Of a DNA stretch of 64,000 nt, positions 23,401-36,119 are shown piece after piece. The stretch is from Malachius bipustulatus. Its lineage: Eukaryota; Arthropoda; Insecta; Coleoptera; Melyridae. Below the pieces are notes generated by a model, which searched no databases, was not told the origin of the DNA, and saw nothing but the letters and a program-made list of their open reading frames with translations. How positions within the stretch are numbered: position 1 is the first letter of the stretch; each line of letters opens with the position of its first letter. Position numbers and translations under genes: made by a program. The stretch spans positions 26,759,162 through 26,823,161 of the forward strand of contig OU342637.1 in NCBI GenBank assembly GCA_910589415.1. Reading direction: 5' to 3'.

Positions 23401-23656
23401 GACGGTACGAACGATAGAAGGGTAGAAAATACCGAGAAAGACCTTACTTTTGTACTAAATCTGGAAATATTTACCTGGCCTGTGTCTAACGCCTTTTAAA
23501 AGAGTTGCGAAGCACCCATCTATGCGCCTAGAATATCTGACTAACTCGGAAAAATTCAATCAGGTTCATCTAACCTGCCACTCTAAAAATAAGGCAGTCT
23601 CTGTAATAATTAAAAAAAAAACGAAAAGCGTTAAAACCGTATCAAAGTAACTGAGA
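20443..23656. other. Non-coding, no gene recognised
   Basis: Unique AT-rich DNA with a short duplicated motif at about 21449-21506 (TGCAGAAAGATA-x-ACAATGG twice). The CpG-richer stretch 23280-23420 shows no recognisable product. TACCTAC/GTAGGTA heptamers occur repeatedly. Confidence 0.4.
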
Positions 23657-23658
23657 AA

Positions 23659-23861
23659 AACCGGTTTTATAAAATTTAACGAGAGATTTTTGCAATCATT
23701 CTTAAACCTAATTTCGACTTCAAAGTAATTTTATTATCATTTACGCAATTACTTTAATGCAAAGGGTGGCTTAACTAGCACAGTTTCCATCTAGAGTTGC
23801 TACTTACTTCAAAAATGGATGCAGAAATCTCTCGTTAGTTTTTATAAACCATTGCAGTTTC
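23659..23861. repeat. Inverted repeat, about 43-bp arms
   Basis: Left 23659-23701 (ggttttataaaatttaacga, gagatttttgca) pairs with right 23815-23861 (tgcagaaatctctcgttagt, ttttataaacc). The spacer of about 110 bp carries no ORF. Probably the ends of a small MITE. Confidence 0.55.
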
Positions 23862-24530
23862 CGTAGCTGGGAAAAACCTTATGGAAACGGAAATAATGAG
23901 GAAATGAGGTCTTACTGAAATGAGGCTTTACTCTAATGGTTTTTGCATCTAGAACGAGCTCATTGGGCACTCATAATTTAATATTATCTAATAATGTGGT
24001 AAAATTATTAATAATAATAATAATAAGAACAAAGAAGTACAATGAAGCAGACGTTTATGGGGTATGGTAATAGGTGGAAGATAGGTGTAGAAGATTTCCA
24101 GAAAATCGTGAAAAGTGTTCAAGCTATGACGTCATTTTAGTTGTTTCGGTAATCTCATTCTAGTCAACTGACGTGAATTATAATTATTAATGTCTAAGGT
24201 ATTATTACGAATCCCACTGGATATTGAAGATTGCAAAACAGCAATGTTGATTTTTCATTATTTGTTCAAATATCATTTTCCAAGTTGTTGAAACCTCTCA
24301 GCAAGTTCAGATTCAGAAAAGTTACTCTTGAAAGTTACCCTATAAGTATAAGTAACGTTGCAGCTGAAATGTTTCAGCAAGGGTTATGTTGAAGTTCACT
24401 GATGTGGCCAACGTTAGGTAATACGGGGGTGTTTCAACATTGTGATTTTCGAAAAGACGACTGAAACTTCTTCTGTAAAATTATCTTGATTAGGCAGTAA
24501 GTATTGAGTCTCAAATGTAATCGTACAAAT

Positions 24531-24616
24531 GGCGCGGGTGGTAGCGCAGCGGTTTAGGTTACTGACTGAAACCGTTGACGCTGCCACCATCTGAGGTTCG
24601 AATCCCAACTCGGCAT
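24531..24616 (+). mobile_element. tRNA-derived SINE head (RNA polymerase III boxes)
   Basis: An A box TAGCGCAGCGG at 24542-24552 and a perfect B box GGTTCGAATCC at 24595-24605 lie at the spacing of a tRNA gene. The acceptor stem (GGCGCGG against the 3' CTCGGCATG) and two T-stem positions do not pair, so it is not a working tRNA gene. This pattern is typical of the head of a tRNA-derived SINE; the tail boundary (about 24680) is unclear. Confidence 0.7.
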
Positions 24617-24875
24617 GATTGTTTGTGTTCGTTTATAAAACTATTTATTTCTTTAAAATTTTCCTATGGCTATGAGCGAAACTGCCTTACCTATACAGTT
24701 AAGACCGATGCTCCCACTTTAATAAAAATATTTAAAAAGTACAAATGAAAGTAATTAATAACTTCCTTTTTTGAAAATCTCGCCATTCAGGCTATAAAGG
24801 TCATGACAGGGTGGGCGTGCTCTCATTGGACAGGTGCAGTTCTAAGTTTTGTTTGCTTCTCGCGTAGTCGCCGTC

Positions 24876-25795
24876 ATGCATTCGAACAGTGAGCACCGTG
24901 CCATTGCCATGTGCCTTCTTTTCGAACGGATGCTCTGTGATCGCAGCCAAGCCTTCCAAAATCGCCTTGATCTAACCTCCTTCCAGAATATGACAAGACA
25001 AAGAACTAGGGTCCCTCGGCACATTGAGGCAAGAACAATCTAAGAACAATGATTTTCCAATGGTTCAGTGGGACGACTTCTTCACGATGACCTGCATTAC
25101 AGTTCAAACAATTTGGCGATTTTGCAGGAAATCCCCAAGCGTATCTGCCAGTCTCGGAAGAACGCATTTGAGGCACTTATTAAAAACGTTCCAACGAACC
25201 AATGATTTTTTTTTTCAGTGATGAAGCCGATTTTTATCTGAGCAAATGCGTTAAAAGCGTCACCAATCCCTAAGAATTGCACCAAACGCCTTTTAATTCA
25301 ACTAAAGTCAAAGTGTGGTGTGCAATTTCCTCATCTGCGATTGTTGGTCTTTGGTTATTTGAAGACATTGAGGTCACCGTGACTGGAAAATTCAGAGCTG
25401 CGTTGGAGAATTTTTTTAGGGACTTCATGAACTGGACATTTAGTTTCAACAGAACGAGCAAACGAAGCAATTTTGAGTGGCCAGTTCGCTTCCCCGATTT
25501 CACTCCCCGTTTTTTATGGGGTTCTCTGAAATTCCGTTAATACCCGCGTTAGTGTCAATCGGCGGGGACCCTACAAGATTAGAAGGCCAACATTTGGGCA
25601 AAAATTTCCAACATACCCGCTGATATGTTGGTAAGGGTGATGACAAACGCCAGAACTCGGCTTGTTCAATGTATGGGCAATAGGGGGCGCCACCTACTTA
25701 TATATAAATTTGTCGCCCTCTCCGTCCTAAATACTTACAACAAAATTCGGAGAGCATGGACAATCTTCTACTCTCATGTCACCTCTACAGATTAA
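24876..25795 (+). pseudogene. Mariner-like transposase pseudogene, nearly full length
   Basis: Frameshifted and stop-interrupted. N-terminal part from ATG 24876 has EHRAIAMCLLFERML and a RTRVPRHIEARTI segment, as in the helix-turn-helix region of insect mariner-like transposases. After a frame change comes FFSDEADFYLS (first catalytic Asp, normally FSDExHF), then KVKVWCAISSSAIVGLWLFE (normally VWCAxSxxGIIGPxFFE), WPVRFPDFTPRFLWG (third catalytic region, normally WPPRSPDLTPxDFFLWG), and finally SNIPADMLVRVMTNARTRL followed by NRGRHL at the C-terminus, ending TAA 25793-25795. Order and spacing fit the family of about 350 residues. The second catalytic motif (DGAP/HTA) is not visible, so it is deleted or decayed. 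Terminal inverted repeats were not located. Confidence 0.88.
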
Positions 25796-28094
25796 CGACA
25801 ATATCCCAATATCGGGTGATCATGCAGTAGGTCGCTTCCGATCTTATTAAATTTATAAAGACCTGTGCGGTTGATGTTCTTATGTCAGTAAAATTATCTG
25901 AAAACTTTATAGAACCGTGATCTACTGTAACAGTGTCAATTCCCCCCCTACGTTGTGATTATTTAAAAAAAAGAAGTATCACTTCCTTCTGACAATCCAC
26001 AATAATACTCAGATTTCATTGTTGCGGCATAAACGATAAAATCCTCTACTTCTAAACAGCCCAGAAGAATATTGGGACGCTACATGATATGATCTTTTAA
26101 AGTGTGTAAGTGTCGTTCAGAAAGCGTTATTACTGTGGTCCAAAAGCATGGGAAATAATCGATAATCAGCAAACCGTACACTCCTCTGTGGTCAATATTT
26201 CAACCGGTCATTATTTTTCATTTTTCTTTTTAAACGCTGCACCGTATCACTAAAACACTCAAAACACACTTTTTTCTCATATCCAGAAGATGGAATCGCA
26301 TTGAAACAATTTCGATGTTATAATCAGAAAATCCTGAAGGTAATAAGTAACATTTCCAGAAAATCATATCGATTTAAAATTCCAATTAAGCTTTACATTT
26401 ACGGGGGCCATTGTTTACTGAAAAATCGAATCGACTCGACTGTTGGGTTGATTTGAATAATTAGGTCAGTGAACGTGGAGGGTTCTCAAGGCATTCCTCC
26501 GACCTCTAGTGATGTGGTTTCGCGCCCCTCGGAATATAAAGAGCCTGATTATCATCGTAGGCTTCGAATAACCTTGACGAGAAGCTCATTATGTTTGGTC
26601 TTTGAAGATCTGCCCATTTCATAGTCAAGGGATCTCGGAGAACAGATGTTGGAGCTTGGAGCCCATCAAAACAGAAATGGGGGGAAGTTTAGTAAATATA
26701 CGGTTAAATGAGTGGAAAACAAATGTGAAGAAGCTCTTATAGCGAATGGAAATTGGAGCTTTAAGCGTAGAATTTTAGAAGAGTTTGAAAGTGCTGCCAA
26801 GTAAAACAGTTTAGAAAAGCTAATAGGAGATTCAATCTCGATCGCAGGTTGGACACACTTATATTAGGGTGGAAACTCTATCAGAAAGTTTCATTTCGAG
26901 TCAGGATAAGAAGTGCGTTAATCAAATGTATGATAATACCTACCCTATAAAAATGGCTACTTAAGTTCGTGATTACTATTTATATTTTGTAGAAAAGGAA
27001 TGAGGGTTCGTTTACGAGGAGCTTTACAGATGATTCCGGCTGTAAAATACATAATGCATGAATCTTCTGGGTAGGCGAAATGAAACGATGGTGTCAATGT
27101 GACAAGGAAATGGCACATTTATAGGGAGTTTAATAAAATATGAAGGACATCAGCGGCAGCAAAGTGGTCGGGCAGCAGTTCGTACAAGTTCAGCAATTTC
27201 AACAGATTTTCACAATCCATTTTATATATTTGAGATTCAGAAAGGATCTTTTGTGGGAACTGGGAAGCCATATGAATGAATACTTTTTATATGAAAGCGG
27301 GCCTTTCCGATGGATTATTGTTCTCTTTATATAATGGAAATCTCTCTTAATCGGTGATTTTTCAGACATTTCTGAATTTATCGACTGAATATCAACAAAA
27401 ACTTCGCGGGTATATGACTACTTTGAAGTGTACGATGTGAAAAAATTTATTTTTTGATGTATTCATCTCAAAAAGAATTGAAATTTCTCCACGTCTTACG
27501 TTAATAAATATCTTGAAATTTAATCAGCGTTAATAAATCGAGTGATTGATCCCTGAAATTGTTAATTAAGCTTCATAGCATGCAGAGATAAATGTGATTT
27601 AATATAAATCGAACTTCCGAGACGTAACGGCCTTGTTAATTTAATAACTCTCTTAGAAACAATTACTCTCAATTACTCCTCCAAAGTACTTAATAATTCC
27701 GCTCTTCAAGATCCACTGGAGTTTCCCGAATCCTTGCCTCGAATTACTCGACTAACTTAATAATAAGCTCTTCTATAATAGTGTACTCGTAAAGTTAATT
27801 TGAGTAAATAGTGTTCTTGGAGGATTATGATTTAACACAACACTCCGGTGGATGTTGCGGTATATTTTTGGAAATTAAACTATATGTTTTATATACTAAA
27901 CTTGAATATAAGTTAGGGGAAAATTTCACCACCAGTTCACTTTGATTTAAGTATACATATCTACTTATATAAATGAAGGGGAAGATAAAGGATTTGAGGT
28001 GACGAGCATGTTAATAGAAGAATTTAAGAACAATAAATTAATTAACACCTAATTAAAGTCAAATAATTTCATAACACCTGAAGTAACTAAGACT
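25796..28094. other. Non-coding, no gene recognised
   Basis: AT-rich, with short ORFs only. A CpG-containing unique stretch lies at about 26440-26640. Nothing recognisable as coding. Confidence 0.4.
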
Positions 28095-28380
28095 TTGATC
28101 ACCTACACGGCAGTCGCACCCAAAATATATGGAAAGATACACAAACCATGCAGACTACGGAGACCCATCGCATCAACCATCAATTCAGCAACCTCAAAAA
28201 TTAGCGGTTACATGACCAAGATCCGCAAGATTTCATTCCAGGAATTTCTAGAATGTTCAAAGTAGGACACAATATGGACATTCGTATAGAAAATGGCTAC
28301 ATCATAGTTTCCCTTGATGGTGGCCACAAAATTAACTCATTTTTTTTTCAATGCAGTAACACGTCGGTGGTTACTTCTTG
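28095..28380 (+). pseudogene. Penelope-like retroelement reverse transcriptase remnant
   Basis: One frame from 28095 to the stop at 28263-28265 gives LITYTAVAPKIYGKIHKP, then RRPIASTINSATSKISGYM. In Penelope-like elements the corresponding segment is APxxYGLPKIHKPxxPLRPIVSSxxSPTYxLSKxL, at the entry to the palm of the reverse transcriptase. About 35 bp further, in another register, ENGYIIVSLDGG resembles the catalytic motif A (VSFDVxSLFT). The rest is lost through frameshifts and stops. No terminal repeats or GIY-YIG part seen. Old fragment. Confidence 0.78.
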
Positions 28381-29335
28381 TACAAATCGTATCTAAGTCC
28401 TGTCATTAAAAGAGAAAACTGGCATTCAAGAAATTCGAAATCTGAGGTTGAAACAATACTTTTTATTATTATTTTCATCCTTGACTGTATTCATAACAAA
28501 TTTTACTATCGCTACAATACAATTCTGTTCAGAACAGTATAAACTCTTATTTGAATGTGAAATTTATTATTTAGAGTTAGACAACCTACAAGGCCCTTTG
28601 GAGTAATGGTTATTCAAAGCTTTTTATTTTATTAAGAGATAACAAGACAAGGACATCCAGTTATAATATTTCGGTAGGTAACATAGCATACTTTTTTTTT
28701 TAAGGACTACAGCTTAACATCCTTATATTTTCATCCGTAGTAGGTAGATGATAACTCACCCACTGTTCCTCTGTAAAAAACAGGAACCTGTTGCAACTCT
28801 TTTACATGTTACAGAAAATGGGTTCAAAAGCAGCCGAAAACAAATTTTCCATCTCCAGGATTAATTCGGTCAGGTCTTCAGGGGATTCCATCGTCGGTGA
28901 CTATCTTTTGAATTTTTTGTAACAAGAATAACTTTCCACGGCGCTTGTCACATCAAAAGAAAGGGATTTTTCAGAAGCATAATAATAGTCTCTGATGTTT
29001 TCCTTTGTAAAAAGGATATACTCTCAAAAACTATCCCGTAATTTTTTTCGTGACGTTAATAATTGAAACATGTATGCTATTGCTTGTCTCATGGGGATGG
29101 CATTGATATATTAAGATATGCTCAAGACTTTGAATTCGAAACATAAAAAAATGACGCTAGAGACGTCCTAAGTCTGTCGAAAAATTAAACTTTATTTTTG
29201 CAATTTTTGTCAAAGTTTTTGCTATTTTTTGGCCTAAATCTCAAAAAGAAAGCGTTTTTTTGAAGTTCATTCAATAAAAAATTCAAGTAGACACAGTTTC
29301 CTACATTTGTCATAAAAATTTTATTTTTGAAAGTC
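28381..29335. other. Non-coding, no gene recognised
   Basis: AT-rich; may include further decayed parts of the Penelope-like element, but no motif is readable. Confidence 0.35.
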
Positions 29336-30110
29336 TAACCGTTCGTTAGTTTTGCTATTGTTTTGTTTTTCTCACCCTCTATGCATTTTGGGTCATTGAA
29401 CACGAATTTTGAGATTACTGGCCAAAATGAGGCGCGGAACGTTGTATTTTTTCGCACTTTTTGCCCAAATTATTGCAATTTTCTCAGTTTTTGCAAATAT
29501 CTCAGAAAGAAAGCGAGTTTTGAATTCCCTTCTATACATATTACACAGAATACATATACACAGAACTAAAGTAGGCTAAATTTTTTCAATCCTCATATAC
29601 GAAACGATTTTTTTTAGAAGACTAACATTTCCGCCGGTAGGGCGCGCCAAATAATAACATATTCCAACATGTACTTAAAAGTGGCAAAAAAATGCAAAAA
29701 AAGTTCAAATTTTTACCAGGAAATTCAAATTCGTTTTCAACGGTCCAAAAAACATATAAGGTGAGAAAAAAACTATAGCAAGACTTTTCAAAACCCCACG
29801 CAATGGGAATATGTATTTTTTTGCGCACACTCTACCGAAAGAAGGCTCTTCCAACAAAAAACGTTATATATGAAAAATGAAATAAATTTTGTCTTCTTTA
29901 ATTTTGCACCTGTCGAAAAAACGCTTCCTTTCTGAGAGTTAGACCAAAAACTGAAAAAAGTGTAAAAATTAGGGCAAAAAAGTGCAAAAATTTTGACAAA
30001 AAAGTGCAAAAAAACAAATTTCCTTGCCAAATTTTTGATACAAATTTAAGATTCGTGTTCAACGACTCAAAAAACATGGAGTGAGAAAATTAAAACTGCA
30101 GCAAAAATTT
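29336..30110. repeat. Repeat cluster of the 'CTCACCCTCTA' family, partly inverted
   Basis: A plus copy starts near 29336 (TTCTCACCCTCTA, GTCATTGAACACGAATTTT). Inverted copies lie at about 29690-29790 (TCAACGGTCCAAAAAACAT, GGTGAGAAAA) and 29905-30110 (GTGTTCAACGACTCAAAAAA, GGAGTGAGAAAA). Common neighbours are CGAAAAAACGCTTCCTTTCT and AAAAGTGCAAAAA blocks. The outer copies form a loose foldback. Short ORFs here are artefacts of the repeats. Confidence 0.6.
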
Positions 30111-30155
30111 CCTCTGATAATTCTATCCTTATACAGGGAAAGTGGATTTTCGTAA

Positions 30156-30935
30156 AAATTTGTGTTTTTCTGTGGATCGGTGGATTTTTGTCGTAAACCA
30201 TAATCACATGTTCGAGACATCGTCTGTTTCATAGCACTCGACACCAAGACGGTGGAAAATAGCGCAAAAGAAGCCTCGATCAATTGGGTGAGCATGTCCG
30301 AACATGATTTTTCAAGATTCGTTCCAAAAAACTGCGAAAAATTACATTTCTGCTTTTTCTCGAAAACGAGGTCAGCTACAGAGGAACCGATTACAGTTTT
30401 GAACTTCTAATAGTTTTTAACATCTGACAATAATACGAGTTGAAAAAATAATCCAATTAAACCGTAAATAGCTCAGTTTTCTGACAAAACTCAAACAAAA
30501 ATTTTCAAAAGGCAAAAATTGGCATTTTTCAACTTTAAACGTTTCTTGAATATGCAGAGTCGCGCGAAAAAATCACTTTCCATTTCAGAATCGTTGTTGT
30601 TCAATTCGTCCCCGAACAAATTTTCAAAGCCTGTACTAAGAAACTAATTTGCGCCAAAATTCATGTTTTTCTGTTGATCGGTAGTTTTGTCGTAAACAAA
30701 AATGCTCGAGATATGATTTAGTTTCATAGCACTCGGCACCAGGACGGTGAAGAATAACACAAAAGATGCCTCAAGTTGACGGCCGTGTCAGAAAATGATT
30801 TTGCAAGAATCGGCACAAAAACATCTCATCAAAAAATGACATTATTCTACTTTATCTCGCAGATGGGAATAGCTACAGGTGAACCCATTTTATGAGTTTT
30901 GAACTTATCATGATTTATATTATCTGATTTCTTTT
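30156..30935 (+). repeat. Tandem duplication, period about 500 bp
   Basis: Copy 1 (30156-30430) and copy 2 (30656-30935) share TTTTTCTG-x-TGATCGGT, TTTGTCGTAAAC, TTTCATAGCACTCG-CACCA-GACGGTG, and GAACTT...ATCTGA in the same order, with many substitutions and small gaps. It lies just upstream of ALP exon A. No coding frame is preserved between the copies. Confidence 0.7.
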
Positions 30936-31211
30936 AAAATCTCAGAGATACATTGCCGATGTCGGCAGTGGATTCGAAATTTTCATGAAAAAATCGATGT
31001 CTTCAGATTAAGGTGAATCTCAATTGGTACAAAAAAAGGTTAAATTTTTGTAAAAAGAAAATAAAATAAGTAATTTAAATTGCTTTGCATTGTCTGCTGT
31101 TAAGAAAATAAGAAGATAACATTACACAGTGTCGAGTCTAGTAATGTCCGGCACAGTTGCTTTTTATGTTTTTTTGCCAGTAGGTCTGATAGAGTCTTAT
31201 TTTTGTTCCAG

Positions 31212-31435
31212 ATAGCGAGTATTGGTATGAACAAGCACGAGAGGCTTTACGCAAACGTCTCCAATACGTGACAGATCGTCGACCGCATGCAAAAAACGTG
31301 GTCCTATTCGTGGGTGATGGATTGGGCGTCGCGACGGCGACAGCCGCTCGAATCCTACGCGGCCAAAGACTCGGCAAACGTGGTGAGGACCACGAGCTCG
31401 CATGGGATACCTTCCCTGCACTCGCTTTGGCTAAG
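31212..31435 (+). CDS. Alkaline phosphatase, internal coding exon A (metal-binding GDG motif)
   Basis: Internal exon of an ALP-family phosphomonoesterase, usually a secreted or GPI-anchored metalloenzyme. Translation starts with two bases of a split codon, then SEYWYEQAREALRKRL, and continues with AKNVVLFVGDGLGVATATAAR and a segment ending DTFPALALAK. In the family the usual form is LFLGDGMG; its Asp binds the zinc/magnesium site and is kept here (Met to Leu two residues later). The TAARIL-x-GQ and WDTFP-x-LALAK segments also fit the family. Boundaries: acceptor ttttgttccag just before 31212, donor gtaag at 31436. Entry phase 1 and exit phase 0, and exit matches exon B at 56477. GC content and CpG are clearly higher than in the flanking DNA. 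No stop or frameshift is seen. The preceding exon with start codon and signal peptide is not identified. Family assignment is confident; the exact paralogue cannot be told. Confidence 0.93.
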
Positions 31436-34400
31436 GTAAGTGTTCATTTTATCAATCTAACTAAGCTGTTATATTGTTTCACGTTAATGTTTCTTCATTA
31501 GTACTTGTTTTCTTCATAAAATTTGTTTAATGAAAAGGAAGAAAGCAAATAAATTGTTCTAAACCGCTAAATTTGAGCCATAAGTTTCTTTTCACCACCT
31601 TGATACCAAGAAAAATGCAGCGTTATCAATTTATATTAAAATCTTAAGATAAAGCTGATATTTTTTTTTTTTTTGAGCATAAATCAGTGAAAGTAAATAG
31701 ACTTAAACTTAACTCATAAGCGGAATTTTCAAGTAGGAATAAAATTGCCACCAAACATTTCAAAAATAGTATTTTAATGGTCAACGAGTCCGTGATTTGA
31801 GCTTCTAAAAAGTTTGCAAGAAACGAACCAGAACTACTTTTGTGCCGACGTTGCAACATTGATTACGATTCCTCGGCCCAATACAGGCCTTTTCTAAGTT
31901 ACCTCCACTTATCTTGTCCTCGACGATTTAGATCCCCCGTTTCTTACAGGTTAAATGATTACTAGGGGATCCCAGCGCCGCTCTACTGGGATGTTCCCGG
32001 TTTTTCTGGGAAGCAGGACCACTTAAGGGAAGTTGTTAAAACCAATCCTATATAAGAGTTACGACGTTTGAACTGGCATTAAAGCTTTACTCGTACAGGT
32101 CGTAAATATAACTTATTTCTAGAGATTTTTTTTAATCGCAGCTACGCTGATGGAGTTGATAAACTTCTCAAGAGATGCCTTATTTAATCATTAATATAAG
32201 TATCGTAAAGAAAGTATGATTTCTTAGTTTTATTTTACGTTCTTATGATGAAGTTACTGTTGATTTAATTCAATATAACAGTAAGTGACTTGTAAGAGGT
32301 TTTTCTCTCTAATTAAAACGGGAGATCTTTATAGCCCTAAAGCTCAAACAATAATTTATTAAGAATTTACAATATTTACATTTAGAGCACAAAGAACAAA
32401 TAAAACGAGGTAACATCCGTCTGTACGAGGTCTGTTCCTGTCGGCTCAGCTTGCCTGATTAGTAGGAGCGAGAGTGGTCTCAGAGCAGGAAAGATTGAGC
32501 CCTTCCCCGGTCACCTTTTTGGGCCCGACTGCTAGCACGGATTGGCATCCGATCATTTATATAAAAATTACTGCTAATGTGCTTCTAAAAACCCCTTTTC
32601 GTTCTTTTTATCCGTCTTACTGTCGCACGTAAGAAAATCATTTGTAAAAAAGACTTGTCAAAATGGTCTTATTTCATTGTTTTGCTTTATATCTAATAAA
32701 GTCTGCTAATAATAAAATTTCTGTAATAATTTTATATGAAATGTACCTGTAGGTGAAATAATGCCTCTTAGAAGCTTCCTAGTAAACAACAAGTGAATGA
32801 AAATTCATTAAGTCGCTCTAAAAAGGTTTCTTTAACATCCTCTATGTTTCACACTTTTTCTTTTTCACTCAGAAACTGCAGGAACAATAGTCTCCTGTTT
32901 CGAGCCGTTTTGTTGGAGAATTGGAACAGGACTTGGCTGCTAGCATACATCCCAGTAGTTCACTGAACTTTTTTTGTAGCTCTAAATATATTTGAACGGC
33001 TTGAAATAGATGAAACAAAGGGTACCTCTCTATTTTGATATTAAATACCGGCTCGGAAATATGTTCCCTTAAATTAAAGCGTCTTATTATTCTGCTAATT
33101 ATTCCCTTTGTTTTCTTTACACTGTTTCTCACTCACTCAGGTCCACTTTTTGATTTGTAAATTCGTGCTTGTTGATTAGTAGATTTATATTTCCAGGTCT
33201 TCTCGTTAGTGCAGTGACCTCTTTAAGAGGAAAGCGTTTTCAGAAAAATTTGTGGGAAATCTAGGAGTGGTTTATTTTTGTGTAACTATTAATCATGATT
33301 GTTGATTATTTCAGGTTTACATAGCAAAGGAAACAGATTTTCCTCTGGGGACGTATTTTAAAATTTTCTCTCGCGCTAACATACGAGATAAAAGGCTAAA
33401 AAAGTCTTCAACAAATATTTATCATTATTAGTCGTCCCATAGAAAATTCACTGTCATATTGAATAAATTTCCTACCTTCAGTTCGGAGACGTATCAGTAG
33501 GATTTTATCAATACTTCAGCATGTTACATTGATTTATGAGGCGGGTATAGTCATATTTCCTTCCCACATCCGTGCAACACATACCGTACCATTACCCACA
33601 CCCTGACAAATGGATTTCACAAATGACTGTAATAATAAATATTAATGTTGGGTATTTTCTCTTTCTATTTCGCTGAAGCGTCAGATGGAATCTACTCGTG
33701 CATATAACGAATACGGATGCGATTTTATAAAACGGATTGAAAAATTTCAAACTCGATTTTTATTTTATGAGATTTTTCAGCTTCAAATGAGTCAAAAAAT
33801 TTTTTTGAACAACCACGGGGACATACATTTCCAGTCAGACACCTTCCCGATAAGAAAATCACATCAAATAATGAAAGTGTAAGGGTCAAGGAGTTAGAAA
33901 TCTTCAAGAATATTAATTAATATTATTTGATAATTCTTTTAAAACGGCGATCCCTAATAACTAGAAATAGGTTAGAGGAAAAGACAGAATAGTGCGATAT
34001 GAGCTGCGAAACCATCAAGAGATTTAATACGTGGTTTGTTAGAAGATTTCACTAAATCATAAGTCTGGAGCATTAATAATTGGAATCGGGGCACATACAT
34101 CATAATACGCAAAGTTAATATTCTGGGTCAGGCAAGTCCTTATACGATTTACGATGAAGTAAGCCAGTCTCTAGATAGGCTGACCTGCTTTTCCTGTTTC
34201 AATTTAAATACCTAATTTCATTGAGCCATTGAGGGGTGTATCATTTTTTTAAGTAGTGATATGAAAAAGTTATTTTAAACTTGATCATTCTTCACAGTGC
34301 ACGTTCAAACTGTAATTCTGACAAAATTTTCCCCTGCGTTTGTTAAGCGGGGGAAAAATGCATTATGCAGACCCTCGTTCTCACTAAAACCCCTCTTATC

Positions 34401-36099
34401 TAGCACTTCTTCCTCTACTTCTCATTCATTTCCTTCTGCCTCATGATTTCGTTCTCAGGTAGTCATCTATTCCACCCATCACTTTTTTGAGATTAGGTTT
34501 TAACAAGCAATTTTTGACCAGATAGAATCTCCAAAGCCGTTCTTTCAGATCCATACCGTTCACAATTATTGATGATGAGGACTGACGACATATTATCTGT
34601 TTCACCATAATAACAACACCGATCCGAGAGTGCTCGTTTTATATGGGAAAGTTATGGACTCAGAACAACTTGTCAGGAGAGGCACTGCTTCGTATGGAGG
34701 TCCATAATACTTTTTCTGTTAAACAGATGAGCCTTCTCGTCTATTGTTTGTAGCAGGTCATGTCCCACCGTTTCTGCCACTTGTTTCTGATTTCCCTCAT
34801 GAGTAGAGTATTCAAGTTTCTGTCATCCTCGTCGCGTTATCCCCACCTCATGTGCGAGACCACCTCAGCTATGGTTCAGTGAATTTCTGCTAAAAGCTAC
34901 TCGGAAGAGTGACCTCAAACAGTCTCAATAACGTCTCCCTCAGGAGTAGAGTCTTCGACTTTCTGTCATCCTAGCCGCGTGACTAGTTTTATCCCCACCT
35001 GTAGTGTCTCGGCGGATTTCGCCCTAGTGCTGACCTGATTTTTCTTGGTGCTAGAAGATCCGCAGTTTCAACAGCGGTTTCATGTCTGGAGATTTTCCAA
35101 TGACAGTTCAGTGAGTTTCTGCTAAAAGCTACTCGGAAGAGTTATTAGCATCAAACAGTACAACATTTCACCCTGAAATTAAGATATTCATAATCAAGTT
35201 ACAAGACTTGTAGCGTCAATATTTGACTCATTATGAAACAAGTTTACCTAGTAGTTAACACTTCTAAAATATTTAATGCGAGACTTCCAAGTACGTAACG
35301 ACATGAAGTTAGTTGTTAGTTAACCCTCCAGGAAGCTCTAAGTACTCTTTTTCTGATCATCTCTTCTCTCGGGTTAAGACCCGACTATATCGATCTGGAG
35401 CTTGAGAGAATGTTCAACGGTCGTGTAGTCGATGCAGCTTCTTACTGCGGTTCTTACTGCAACCCTTTCGGGTATTTCATAAATCATTCTGGGCGTTAGT
35501 TATGCAACCAGCTGTTACTTAGTTTCTCCTGTTGTAAATACTCGGCAACAAGATACAAATTAGCAACATCGTGTAGTGCCACTAGGGAGTTCACCTTAGA
35601 GCACTCTATGTGAATCTATTAGGTTACTGACGTGGATATGAAAATTAGTTTGTTTTTTTGTTAGATTTCGAGATGGAGGTAGGTAAACTCCTATGCTACT
35701 ATATTCTAGTAATAGAATCACAAGAGAACATTATTCGATTAAATGTATTCGATCAGACTTTGTAGTTTCCCATGAAACCGAGCTGACATGAAAATGTTGA
35801 ACTCATTTATTCAACGCGATGCCATTTTTTGTATGTCGTGTGATTGATATCGCGGCTTGCGGCATTATGTAAAGCTTTAAAGCTTTAAAAAGTATGGCTC
35901 AATTTATGATCTGCAAACATACACCCAAATATGTAACGTCGAGAAGCGCTAGAAAATCGCTGTAAATGTAAAATGCTATTACTGAAAATGACTGAAAAAT
36001 AAAATAAAAATGTTGCACGATTGAGATCTTTTTGAATGATTATCTTTCTTATTTCCAATATTTTGTGAAGATTCTAACTTTATACATAAAAGAAAAAAG
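31436..36099. other. 5' part of the ALP intron, no gene recognised
   Basis: AT-rich. Around 31860-32100 and 32400-32540 there are GC-richer unique stretches. At 34795-35150 two related blocks repeat TTCTGTCATCCT, TATCCCCACCT and TGCTAAAAGCTACTCGGAAG. The minus strand at about 34740-34860 reads REIRNKWQKRWDMTC, which weakly resembles a LINE C-terminal segment. Confidence 0.4.
34795..35150 (-). repeat. Tandem-like duplicated blocks, possible LINE debris
   Basis: Blocks at about 34795-34917 and 34938-35145 share the order CCCTCA-x-GAGTAGAGT, TTTCTGTCATCCT, CGCGT, TTATCCCCACCT, GTTCAGTGA, TTTCTGCTAAAAGCTACTCG. The second carries an extra segment of about 80 bp. On the minus strand, adjacent sequence encodes REIRNKWQKRWDMTC, like the EWQxRWD segment of some LINE reverse transcriptases; this is only a weak hint. 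Confidence 0.35.
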
Positions 36100-36119
36100 C
36101 TTATGGTCTTCTTCGGGAA

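Noticed and set aside
24531..24616. Functional tRNA gene
   Set aside because: A and B boxes are good, but the acceptor and T stems do not pair; better explained as a SINE head.
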